Positions 23,271-34,540 of a stretch of DNA of 64,000 bases are shown here, piece after piece. A program made the position numbers and the translations under genes. The stretch's first letter is position 1. The number at the start of each line of letters is the position of its first letter. Source of the DNA: Protula sp. h YS-2021 (lineage: Eukaryota; Annelida; Polychaeta; Sabellida; Serpulidae); contig OX457031.1 in the NCBI GenBank assembly GCA_949752745.1, positions 38,599,502 to 38,663,501 of the forward strand. Reading direction: 5' to 3'. A model generated the notes under the pieces. That model did no database searches. It had not been told where the DNA came from and saw only the letters and a list, made by a program, of their open reading frames with translations.

Positions 23271-24891
23271 TTGAAATTCAACGGAAATTCGCATACGTCT
23301 CCAACTTGCTAGGATAATATCCTTTGTAGCTGGAACTATTTCTGACATTTGCTCAGCTTGTACATGCATTATGGACGTAACAAAACGACATACCCTTATT
23401 TTAGCCGGAAAATATGTAACGCTTGTTTTTACAAATAGCAGTTTGGTATGCTGTGGTGTGAGAAATAAAACTCCCGAGCAGTGAATATCTTTTTTTTTTT
23501 TTTTTTGCTTACTTCAGGTAATGGTGTTGGTGCGTTTGCAGGCTCATTCCCAAACTTTGGTTAATGTGTCACTGTTGTGTTCAGAACTATATCCGTTTGG
23601 AGATTGGGGGGAGGAGTTGGGACACACCTCGCCCAACCCCCCCCCCCCCAAAAAAAAAAAAAAAAAAATCACAGTATATGCTTGCCTATACCCAAAAACA
23701 TCGGGTAAAGGATTTAAGATTGCGTTGGGAGCCGTACCCAGGCTTGAGAAAGAGGTGGGGGGGGGGGGCTGTCAACGCAACCCCCTCCCACTTACGTTTT
23801 AGTCAAAGGCTTGTCAGGATTTGGGCACGAGGGAACGGGTTTCTACAGGTCCCCGATGTGACTGTTGATTTTACCTGCATCAGAGTGCGTAGGGGGATGT
23901 GGTGGCGAAAAAGAACAGTTGCAGGAAGAAATTGGTGATGTACTGACCACCTTCTGGACCCGGACCCGCAAAAGAAGACATACAATAAAAGCTATCTGTA
24001 TTGATCCGGTGTGACAGTGAACACGGTCCCCCAGTGATTACGCCCCGCGGACCATTGATCACTAGGTTTTAGGTCCCCCTCTAGTGATTACGCCCCCCCC
24101 CCCCCTTTAATATCATGGATGTGCGTTATTTATGGTGCCTGAACTCTGTCAAATTATAAATTTTAAATAAAGTAGGAGTAAATAAGAGTTACTTTCGTAA
24201 ATTTTATTGCAATTTCATATCATATTTATTGACATACAACAAATATAACCAGTTTTAGCAAACACTGTACAGATGCTTACATTCTATATATTATATTGCA
24301 TAGACTGGAGTATAATGATCTGCTGGGTTACTGATATAAATGTTCCGAGTAGATTTTCTTAACTTGCCAAGTGCTTTAAGTTTCGATGAAGCAGCTTTTA
24401 TGTGAGCCACTTGTATGTTTGATTTCCTGCTGTATCTCGACCACGTGGTGTATAAACACAAATGTCCGTATAGAGCATTGACGCAGTAGCTAAAACTTCG
24501 TTTTCCGTCGCCCAGACGCCAGGTTTGGTTTGACCTTTTTAAAAAAAACTGGAACTGCAACCTATACCAGAGAAATGTTCGTCATTTTCATATATATATT
24601 CTGTGAGCACTTTTCTGAGATCAGGGATTTACCAGTTACAAATTTTGGCCATCGTGTTGCATTGATCTCTTCAGATGAAAGCATATACATTTGCTGTAAT
24701 TAATAATCTATTCATTCTAAATTTGCTGTTAGATTTGGGAGTGAATAGTGTCACTTTTAATTTAATGTTAGTTCACTAATTGTATGTAACAGTGTTTTCG
24801 ACAAAGATTTTTTTTTGAAAAATCGCCGGACAGTTGCTCTTGATTTTCAGAGTAGTGCTGCTTCAGCTGTGGAATGTAGGGCATCAGTATC
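23271..24891. other. Sequence upstream of the sulfotransferase gene
   Basis: It contains C/A and G homopolymers (23636-23668, 23757-23768, 24093-24105) that generate long false frames. The 89-residue minus frame at 24291-24560 could not be tied to a family or splice sites. The promoter of the plus-strand gene at 24892 must lie here or further upstream, but no TATA element is convincing. Confidence 0.35.
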
Positions 24892-26705
24892 ATGACCATC
24901 TCAGATCTAATTCACATCAAGCACAAATTGACGTTAACGTCTGAGCAAGCGCCACGATGCTGGGGCACGAGACTCACTCGCTTCAAGTGTATTGTTTTAA
25001 GTCTGACGGCTGTTCTAGTGCTTAGTCCGGTCATTTTTCGAGCTTCTCAGGATGGCACAAGTAAAGTCCCACAAGCAGTTACTATGTTAGAACCTCTGGC
25101 TAACATGACCGGCGATCTGTCGTTCAATAAGATCCACTACAAGCACTTACAGCGCAGGCTGCCGCAGTGCGTTGTGATAGGAGTGCGCAAGGGTGGCACC
25201 AGAGCTCTCATAGCATTTCTCAAGATGCATCCGGATATCGTAGCCACGGGCGAAGAGGTGCACTTCTTTGACAGGGATGAAAACTACGCCAAGGGTCTGG
25301 AATGGTACAGGAGCAGGATGCCGTATTCCCTTCCAGGTACTTTTTTCTTAGCGTGCTATTATGTCTTGTTTTATTTTATGTGAATATAGTATATATCATA
25401 TATACTGTGTAGTGTAGTGGTGTATATTATACAGTACACGGTATTGAAACGAGCAAAGGTGTCTGTTCCTCGACTGTCTAGCAGTTGTTAAACATCCAAC
25501 AGCTTTGCAACAAAACTTAAAGGGGGCTATTCTCAAGCCTCTACAGGGATGTACAACAGAGCTACTATATGTACAGCAAAAGCGAAACACCCCAGTGGTT
25601 GTTAACGGATGCGCAGGTTACAATATGTGACGTATAGTCAAACAATGGCGTAGTTTAAAAGTGGAAAAGCCTCTGTGTTACGTTCAAATGGGCAGGAATG
25701 TAACGATTGTAAAATACTCCACTGTCAATACATTGTGTTAGTTTGTTCTTCTTAGAGAAATGAGGAGATGAAAGGGCATTTTTGATCTGGGGATCAAAAT
25801 TAAAAGATATAATTATTATTATTTCGTTCAGTTCATTTTATCTATTCTTGCAGACAGCTCTAACTGCAGTACATTAATGGAGTACTAAAGGCACACAAAA
25901 GGGATGAGAAATTGAAATATAATTAAACAGTTGAGAGGTGTCTTTAACTTACATTTCAGCTTCAAGATTGTCAGTATTTTAAAATCGCAGGCAAATTGGT
26001 TGAGTCATCAAAGTGTCAGTTCCTGCAGATGCGTTGACTGTCAATTTCTATATATGTGTGACTGATTTTACAGGTCAAATCACAATGGAAAAAACACCGG
26101 CGTACTTCCATGACGCGCGGTCAGCCGAGAGGTTACACCGCATGAACAGTTCCTTGCGTCTGCTCCTCATTGTACGCGACCCGGTCGTGCGGGCCGTCTC
26201 AGACTGGTACCAACTGGACCTCAAGCGACAGAAAAACGGCAGGGATTCTATACCATTCGAGAAGCTCGCTCTACGTCGCGACGGCTCTATCAATACGTCA
26301 TATGACGTCTTGCAGCGCAGTGTGTATGCGTCAGCTTATAAGCGCTGGACGAAAATATTTTCACCGCGACAAATTCACGTTGTTCACGGCGAGGCATTCA
26401 TGAAGGACCCATCTCAAGGACTTGAGAAGATAGAGCAATTCCTAAAGATACCTAGGTACCTTACCCCAGATTTGTTCTTCCTGAATGAAACCAAAGGATT
26501 TTATTGTGCGTTGGACAGATCGAAAGGTGTTGAGAAATGTTTGAATGATGATAAAGGGCGGATTCATCCGTACGTAGATCCCCGAGTTTTGCAAACACTT
26601 AGGCACTATTATAAAAAATTCAATGAAAGATTTTTTAGGGCCACAGAGCAGAGGTTTGATTGGGAGTATGAACCGCGAAATGCGCGCGTGCGTGATCGTC
26701 ATTAA
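24892..26705 (+). CDS. Heparan sulfate glucosamine 3-O-sulfotransferase (two exons, ~358 aa)
   Basis: Exons are 24892-25336 and 26074-26705, joined in phase 1 (donor CAG/gtactt, acceptor tttacag). The product transfers sulfate from PAPS to the 3-OH of glucosamine in heparan sulfate, in the Golgi lumen. It has type II topology: a short basic N-terminus, a membrane anchor around residues 29-48 ([17 protein letters not shown]), a stem, then the sulfotransferase domain. The 5'-phosphosulfate loop is GVRKGGTRA (97-105, Lys100). The catalytic-base Glu lies in EEVHFFD (Glu122 by alignment with HS3ST1 Glu90). MEKTPAYF follows the junction, and the 3'-phosphate site is [16 protein letters not shown]. 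The conserved Cys pair is in [18 protein letters not shown], followed by [10 protein letters not shown]. Length and motifs match an intact family member; the HS3ST subtype is not resolved. A transposon begins 10 bases after the stop. Confidence 0.93.
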
Positions 26706-26715
26706 TGCTGAATAT

Positions 26716-27744
26716 CAGGGGTGCACACAACGAATTTTTTACCTTCGCCAGTTTGGCGAAGGACATTCAGCTCCTCACCTTCGCCAAATCGAATTCACCT
26801 TCGCCAAATTAACTCTTTTAATGACACTGTAACTTAATTTGTTTATTGAATCTAAACCATAAATAGAGCTACATCGGTAGTTACTCAGTGCTGACCGATT
26901 TGTAGCTTTCATCTAAAGCGTTTAACTTTTCATCAAGCTTGATTATTAAAGCCTCAACATCTTGCGCGGAGACTTTGTCATCATCATCCTTGCTACCGCC
27001 GTCATCATGTGTGCAATCAATCTCGATAACGGAAAGTCCAATCGATTTCAAATTATACATGAGTATTTCTTGGGTCAGTCGGGCGGTTCTGTCAACTTTT
27101 CACGCATGTCATGTGATTAGGTCAGGGATATGACGTCATTGCGTAAAAATCTTGTGTACGAAATTATTTCTCAGCCGTTAAACATCGGAGAAAATTGAAA
27201 TTTAGTGGGATTGTTGCTTGGTAGGTCCGAAATTTTTTCACGAGTAGAAGAATGAATGCGGTCTATGTCGTCATCGCCTAAAATATGAATATATTTTGAA
27301 CAAGATCTTGTGTGTAAAATGTCTCGATAAGGCAAAGTGGTATCGATTTCAAATTTTATATGGGTATCCCTTGGGTTAGTCGGACGGTTCTATCAATTTT
27401 TATGTTACGTGATTAAGTCAGGCGTATGACGTCATGGCGTTAAAATTTTGGGTACGAAATTTCTCAGCCGCTGAACGTTGAGGAAAGTTGAAACATTGTG
27501 AGATTTGTGTGATCTGGCCGCTCTAGTTTCAAATATGGAGATCTGGAATTAAGTATACAATGCTATACGTAAAATCCTAAAAATGGACAAGTTGAACGAG
27601 TGTCGTCATTCCTTGCGTTTGCCAGTAGGATAGCTGTGCATTCAATTCACGTTTACCTAAATCCAAAATCAGAATCTGTTCACCTTCGCCAAATGGATTT
27701 CAACTTCGCCATGGCGAAATGCGAAGGTCTTGTGTGCACCCCTG
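26716..27744. mobile_element. 'CAGGGGTGCACAC' TIR element immediately 3' of the sulfotransferase stop
   Basis: The left end CAGGGGTGCACACAACGAA is mirrored by the right end 'ttgtgtgcacccctg'. Both ends carry inverted 'accttcgccaaat' units. CTGAATAT occurs at 26708-26715 and 27742-27749, an 8-bp duplication overlapping the last bases of the right end, which suggests a hAT-like insertion; the exact boundary is ambiguous by 3 bases. The interior has two copies of a dispersed repeat (27020-27180, 27320-27480) and a coding remnant on the minus strand. Confidence 0.7.
26881..27018 (-). pseudogene. C-terminal coding remnant inside the CAGGGG element
   Basis: Forty-five codons ending in TAA are open on the minus strand. 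They contain an acidic stretch (GGSKDDDDK) followed by a predicted helix SAQDVEALIIKLDEKLNALD. The composition is protein-like, but upstream sequence dissolves into noncoding repeat. It is probably the tail of a gene captured or carried by the element, now truncated. No family is assigned. Confidence 0.4.
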
Positions 27745-27749
27745 AATAT

Positions 27750-28789
27750 GCATGAAAGCGTGGTGAACATTTAGAATGTTTTGTGCGAAGGCTGAGGCTG
27801 AAAAACGTGTAGATGGAGAGATGTGTCGATGTCTTAAGGCATTGTTCATTCGCTGGTTTGTTTCCAGTGACGCCTTCTGAATGTCACTGGATTGTGTGTG
27901 CGTGTAGCGTCGGACAGCTAAGTGACAGGGCAGTGATTTTTGTTGACGCATTATCGAGTGAGGGGATCTTGATAGACTGTGGTTTGTGTTGAGAGGTGTG
28001 ACTGATGCGTCCGAAGATTATGTCATGTCTTGAATTCATGTAAACAGTCTTAATTGGTAAAATTTACTTTAACAAATCGACATAATGACAGGGAAAATTT
28101 TTCAAAAAGATAAGGCCTTAAAAACGAAAAAAAAAGTATCAGGTCAAAAAAATATTGGAAATGTTGACACGTGTGAGAGAATCATTATTGTAAAATAACC
28201 CGTTACTCATGCATTTTATCAGCCAAAACGGTCAGATGATCAGCCATAAAGATGTGTTTATTGTTTAAGAAACGAATACAACCTTCAGGAAATTCCGGTT
28301 CAAGCATATGAAAAAAAAACGAATAGAAAAGCGTTTGTGGTGCCCGAGACTTAGATTCTTGGTGAGAATGGATCGCCTGTGATCCCGATCATTCTCTCTA
28401 CTTGTTTTGAGAAGAATAGTCCAGACTTCATGGCCTCAACGTCTTCTTGTGATTTGTGTGAATATATGACTTTCTGCTCCTGGTATTCAAAAGTGTGGCA
28501 TGTGGAACTTGGTTGGTTTTTTGGCGTCGGGATTGTTGTGTAAAGATGGCCTTTTGTGTTTGGTTTACATTGTCAGGAGGTTTTATTGCGATTGAATGAT
28601 GCGGAAGTATAACGCAGAGATCAGTTTTTTCATGTTGCAGATATTGAAATGAACAGAATACAGGTTATGTGCTTCGAGAAAAGTCACTTGATTTACTTCA
28701 CAATGTCTTCCGTGTATTAATTAAATCTGCGCAGTAATGTGGAAGTTTTGATGGGCTTCTGGGCGCCCAAACGAAACAATTCACCCGGT
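27750..28789. other. Intergenic DNA, no gene
   Basis: If the sulfotransferase transcript reads through the adjacent element, part of this could be 3' UTR, but no convincing AATAAA was seen close by. The 83-residue minus frame at 27700-27951 starts in transposon sequence and is not credible. Confidence 0.35.
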
Positions 28790-29175
28790 GAGATTTTAGT
28801 CGCCCAGGTGCTCCTCAGTAATTGACATGGGGAGGTTTTTACCGCTCCCTCCCCCCCCCCCCAGATGCTTTTCAGTAATTGACCCGGGGAGGCGTTTTAG
28901 TCCGCTCAGGTGCTCCGTAGTAATTGACCCGGGGAGGCGTTTTAGCCCCCCCCCCCTCCTCAGGTGCTCCGTAGTAATTGACCCGGGGAGGCGTTTTAGC
29001 CCCCCCCCTCCCCAGTTGCTCCTCAATAATTGACCCGGGGAGGCGTTTTAGCCCCCCCCCCCCCTCCCAGTTGCTCCTCAATAATTGGCCCGGGGAGGCG
29101 TTTTAGCCCCCCCTCCCCAGTTGCTGCTCAATAATTGACCCGGAGAGGCGTTTTAGTCCCCTCAGGTGCTCCTCC
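28790..29175. repeat. C-rich minisatellite, unit about 50-65 bp
   Basis: Six to seven tandem copies share 'gtaattgacccggggaggcg', 'ttttagccccccccc' and 'aggtgctcc'. The C tract length varies between copies (about 6 to 13), which accounts for most unit-length differences. The overlapping repeat-peptide frames on both strands are artefacts of the array. Confidence 0.8.
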
Positions 29176-32100
29176 GTTCGTGTGTATTGTTAAGATTTTT
29201 CTCCGCGGTATGGCGGCCAACTATAAAGTGGTTGCGTAGAATGACGACGTAATCTCAGTTCTGGTAATATAGAATGTAAAATTAGCGGTAGTGTATTATG
29301 TAGTGTATCTGTATAGACTTCTCTAGGACTGCAGCGATGGGTCGAATAGCACACGGCATGTATATTAAGGCTGGCGTTTGAACTGGCGTCGAATTTCCAC
29401 CGGTCAAAATGATTGAGAGAAGCTAATTGGAAAACGACACCAGTCAAAATACGAGTTGTTATCTCCCGAATCTCTTCATAAACTTCTAAAAGGATACTCC
29501 AAATTATATGTGTAATTGTCAGGCTAGCAGCTGTCGTTAATTTTATCATAATTACTTTATTCATAGTTCCCGCCGTCCTGGAAATTCCTGGAATTTCATA
29601 GCAGTCCAGGAAAGTCCTGGAAATCTAAATTGTATTGAAATTATGACAACCTGATAACACCACAAAATATGATTGAATTTCATTTGAAAATACATATAGT
29701 GAGAATTTTTATGGTTAAACACGACTTTTATTGTCATAGAAAGTGCGAAAACTGTTAATTGCTGTAAAAGTGTCTTAAAAAGTCCAGGAAATATGTCTGA
29801 AGAAGTTCTTGAAAGTCCTCAATTTTTTTGGAGCGAAAAGAGCGGGAACCCATTTATTTAGAAATCACGTCATAAGGGAGTGGGTTGAAATTTTCGAGTG
29901 CCAAACAGCCGTCGTTGTGGTCCTTTTATCTAAGAAATAATTACATGCCTATGGTCTTTTTAACATACCCCAGTTTAGCCACCCGTAATTTCTTCCTCAT
30001 TTCCTATCTGTTCTATTGAGTAACATCTGTGTAATTTATCAGTTAATTGTATTGTTTTTATTTTATCATTATATTCTGCTTTGCAGACAGGCCGACGTTG
30101 TCATGCTGGTCTTCCATTGTTAGCCTTCCATACGTTTCACGTTTGCTTGTACCTGAGACCGATTTCTGAAGTTCACGATTTTTTGGAGGGTTTCACTCCT
30201 TTTTACCGCTTAATTGTTCTAACTTAAGTTTTTCTTTTCTCTCATCCACAGAAAAAAACGATTTGGTTTTGAATTTGGGAAAATACCTGTAAAGATGGAG
30301 GCCGCTTGTGGCTGATCCCCAAATAGGCTGTGGCTCTGTAGAAATGATATGCATGGCTGGTCCATAACTTTCTTTCTGTAAAATTTTTACTATTTAGTGA
30401 AGCCGTGAGTTGTTGGCAAAATTTACAATATTCTTTCACACTGACATACATATATACACGTTTTTGCATTATTACTTTAAGGACCCTTTCGATAGTTTCT
30501 ATAAAACGGTTATAAGCACCCAACCGGGGCTTTGCCCGGGGGGGGGGGGGGCGAACTGTGGATTTCGGGTGTTGTCCGTCCATGGCCGGACGCAATCCGT
30601 TCCCTATCATATTTGATATATAGATGACCTTTCATAGTGGCGGGAGGTGCACGTTATTTTTATTTTGATCTTGACCCAATTTCACGGTCACAATGCCGCC
30701 ATCTTGGATTTTCACTCAAAATTTCTGGTTAGCAAAACTTACTTGACCGATTCTTTCCAAATTTCAGACAAGGCTTAACCAGTTCGAAAGTGCGACCGGG
30801 GTGATTTTGTGATCGATTAGAAAATTCAAAATGACCACCAGCTGGCGTCTTGGACTTCATCCCAAAATTTCTTGAAACATGAAAACTCAAATAACATTAC
30901 GCATCGTTACCAGATAGACTCGGGTTAGCCATAGGAAACTTACGCTGGAAATTGGCTTTGGGATGAAATGACCACCAGCCGTTATCTTGGATTTTCATCT
31001 GGAATTTCTCGTTTATTTTGCCGTGGGCATAACCTGTTAGTTTTGTACAAAGCGGCTAGTTTCCCATTTTCGCAAACCCGACTTGCATCCGGAAGACTTA
31101 ACCTTTTCTTTTTTTATTTTATTATTATTATTTTTTTTTTATTTATTTATTTTTTTTTTGCTTTCAGTCTGAGCTTGGAATGGCGAGACATGTATTTTTT
31201 TCACAAAAGGTCGCAAAACGTGTGGATTTATTGACAATGCTAAAAATTTTCCACACCGTCAGTATTGGAAACGCGGTTTGCACTTGGTTATTTTGTTCTC
31301 TTGGTTAATGCTCAAATTACAGTTTTGTGTTACACATAATCAGGGTTAATTTTAATTTTCCAAACTGCCGTCGGTAAAGTGTTTCGGTGGTAGGCCAGGT
31401 TAACAATAACCTTGTTTCTCATCTCCGAGATCGCAGAAGTCCAAAAAGACCGGCGAAAAACAATCGGCCGGGGTATATAAAATTATAAGGTAAAAAATTA
31501 CCTGAAATTTATCTGAAATTATCTGAGATTTTTTGCGCAGGGGCTTTTGCCACTGGCATTTCTTTGTTACAAGTAACACTTCTAATGCTTTAATACAGCA
31601 ACTTATTAAGTAATAACGAGTCTTGTATTGACACATAAAAGCATTAAACCATATTTTGCGAAAGAACAAAAAATGTGGGGTCACCGAATGTTTCAAAAAT
31701 AAAAAAAGTTAGTCCCCTAACGGGTATAATTTTTCAATAAAAAAATTGACAAGTCTGCCGGCAGTTTTTTTGAAAGTGGGATGAGAAACAAAGATTATTT
31801 TATCCTTGACCTTAATTACCATCGATTTGAGCTATCAAGTTTTGCTGTAGTTCTCTCTATAATCTAAAATTCAAGGTTCACTGCGCTGAACCATCAAAAG
31901 TGCGTAAAGAAACTTGACGGGTTATTATTTCGTATCCCATTACCTTCAGTGCTTCTGCCGATGTATACACTCTATCTGATCTTTCTTTTAAAATTTATAT
32001 GTATTAAACGTCATACTATGTATTTTTAACTCACGGCAGCATTTGTTATGTAACATATATAAATGTCTTATTTTTGTACCGTGTAATTTAATACCGTTAT

Positions 32101-33648
32101 AATTTATCCATACTGGCATGCATGTTATGTTTAAAGCACTTAATATACACTGTTTAATAATTGCAAAACAAAAAAAATGACAAAAAATAAAGAAGCTGTT
32201 TATGAAATGTAACTTCTGTGTAATAAACCAAGTCTAGTCGAATTACAACAAGAAAGTATCTATTGTGTGTTTTTGCCACGCCAAGACAAACCTTCGGGCC
32301 AGGGATCATTAACACTTGATAAGCCTTTGGCTTGCAAGGGTTATATGAATTTGTGCGAGCAAAATTCGTCCTTTTTTTTTCTTCTTGACACTTTTTCCGA
32401 TTTTTTGTGTCTTCTTCTCTGACACTATGGGTCCTACGACCATGAAACTTGGGACTTATGAAGAGCTTGATCTGAACATGTGCATGTCACTTTTTATTTT
32501 CGTCTTTGATTTCGTTTTCTTTGTTAAAACGCCATGTGAAAAGAGTGTATTTTTTTGCAAGTAAATGCGTAGCATTTAACGGCAGCACAGAATACACATT
32601 TGCCCAGTGAGCTTTGTGCGAGCTCTCACTGCGTAAATAGATAACACGGCGTATACCTGATCAGTCAATAAAACTTAAAGTCAACAACAACCAAACACTA
32701 CTCGGCTTATAAGACGTATTCAAGCTGTGTTGTTTGCAATATTTTATTCGAGAAATAACCCACTGAAGGTAGTATTTTGGGGTTTTAATTTTTGTCAAGT
32801 GTTTAACATTTCGCTAGCGGAATGAGCTTCTCGTCTTAGAACGATTTTGCAAAATTCACAAAAATTCAACCAAAACTCTTGAAAAAAAGTGGAAAATACG
32901 ATATACAGCTGTATGTAAATACGAACAGCAGAAAAAAGTAATAAGACTCTACTGGCCGGTTTGCTCAGTTGGTTAGAAATAACGACCCCCGTTTCGGAGC
33001 CAGTTAACAAATAAATCTCCAGCCAGAATCTTAGTGCTAAGACCGTGCCTAAAATTTTATTTTCAAGCGATTCTGCTCGATGATTGTACCCTCTCATTTC
33101 AAAACCAAACAGAATGACCAAGGGGCTTCTATTTAGAAACAGTTTCCGAATACATGCGCCGGGGCTTCTATTAAGAATCTAGTAAATCCATTCAGTGCAT
33201 AGGAGTCTGTGCCATCGCCAAAATAGAACCAAAGAATTACCGGGCAGTAACTTCCGGGTACAGGCGGTGAACTTGTAATCGGAAACAACTTTAAGTTGCG
33301 GTCATGTCAAAACCAAAGAAAACCCCTGGGGTTCTGTTCTAAAACAGTATCTGAATACAAGCCCCAGGGCTTCTTTACGAGCCCCGCCGCGCTCATCTAC
33401 ACTGTATATATTTTCTTCCCTTAAGGTATATAGTAAACGATGAATAGTTCCAAAGATATATGGCCTGGATAAAGACAGTTACAACAAGTATTTTCTGCGT
33501 TTGCATGCTTACACCTTGCTTTGTTCGCAACAAACTTGTTACTTTGAATAAGATGGGTATTTTAACAGAAATGGAAAGTAACAAATAAAAGTGTTCCCTG
33601 CCATGGCAAAGTCACAGCTTGCGGGCTAGTTTATAACCACATGTAGAG
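29176..33648. other. Intergenic DNA with no defensible gene
   Basis: The 124-residue minus frame at 29190-29564 has a fairly natural composition (LEVYEEIREITTRILTGVVF) but no family match or splice context. 30242-30616 crosses a G tract inside a repeat. 31100-31160 is T-rich. 33120-33170 and 33330-33380 are two copies of a 'ggggcttct(a)tt...aaacagt' repeat also seen near 57970-58030. Confidence 0.35.
32952..33026 (+). repeat. Decayed tRNA-like sequence (SINE head or tRNA pseudogene)
   Basis: 'ggtttgctcagttggttaga' matches a tRNA D-arm/A-box (usual form TAGCTCAGTTGGTTAGA). The outer bases ctgg/ccag can pair about 75 bases apart, and 'gttaacaaataaatctcc' sits where a B-box (GGTTCGAATCC) would be, heavily mutated. 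It is not a functional tRNA gene. Confidence 0.4.
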
Positions 33649-33658
33649 GTACTGATGG

Positions 33659-34368
33659 GGAATAGGCCCACCCCCCCCCCCCCGACCGACCCCCCCCCCC
33701 CCCGACCCAAAACCCCCCGGTTCTCAGGTCTATTTTATATTTTGTAATTGCGATACATTCACGTTGTTAATTACACCACAAATGCACATTGAAGAGACCA
33801 CACGGCGTTTGAAATTGCAAATTCCGCACCACTGAAGGAATTGATAATCATTATAAAAGAAACTTCATACATCCATTGATGATAGCACTCAGTTTTTGAA
33901 ATTGCAATTGCTCTTGCGATTGATGAGTATGTACAGATTAAAAATTGCAATTCATATGCCGGTTGCGAGATCAGTCGAGTTTAAAAATTACAATTTCTCT
34001 TGCGGTAGATGTTACTTAAATCCATTGTGATTCACTTGAATGGGTAATTTTTTGTGACCCAGATTGCTGTTGAAAATCATGGTACCATCATGGAATACAT
34101 CACATCTGCTAAAGGGAATCCAAAGATATTGTACCAAGGGCATTTGTACGTAAAGCAAAAAAAATCTGGCAAATGGCTATGTTTCGTACGAGTGCAAAAA
34201 GAGGCGCCATAACAAATTATCATTACACATTTTCTTTGAGAACGGGGGGAGGGGGTGGGTCGGGGTGGGGGGGTTTACGCCGCCGGGGGGTTTTAGTAGG
34301 GGGGGTTGACAGGGGGGTTAGGGCCGGGGGGGTTTCGGTCGGGGGGGGGGGGGGTTGGGCCTAGACTC
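33659..34368. mobile_element. G/C-tract foldback element with 10-bp flanking direct repeat
   Basis: The left arm ('taggcccacccccc', then 'ccgaccgaccccc') is the inverse of the right arm ('tttcggtcggggg', then 'gggttgggccta'). GTACTGATGG flanks the element at 33649-33658 and 34369-34378, a plausible 9-10-bp target duplication as in Mutator-like elements. The right arm has at least eight G-runs over 34243-34356 on the plus strand. There is no transposase, so it is non-autonomous. Confidence 0.7.
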
Positions 34369-34540
34369 GTACTGATGGTCTTGTATAATATATAGGGAAG
34401 GTAGCAATATCGGCCACAGGATGTGAACTGAACATTAAATCAAGATAGCCGCCATGCCTATGCGTCGGACAACTGACAGAAGGGGGTTTAATGAGTGGTA
34501 ATAAATTTAGCAGCTCTCGAACTTTATCCCAGAACAGACG

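Noticed and set aside
23521..23938. Overlapping plus-strand frames of 93 and 124 codons
   Set aside because: They are held open by C, A and G homopolymers (polyproline/polylysine/polyglycine runs) and have no splice or domain support.
24291..24560. 89-codon minus-strand ORF upstream of the sulfotransferase
   Set aside because: No recognisable domain, start context or linked exons.
28796..29081. Repeat-peptide ORFs on both strands
   Set aside because: They are translations of the C-rich minisatellite; the same units read through in several frames.
29190..29564. 124-codon minus-strand ORF
   Set aside because: The composition is fairly natural, but no family, splice sites or conserved motif could be named, and it lies next to the minisatellite. 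Left as possible but unsupported.
34173..34364. Glycine-rich plus-strand ORF
   Set aside because: It is the translation of the G tracts of the foldback element.
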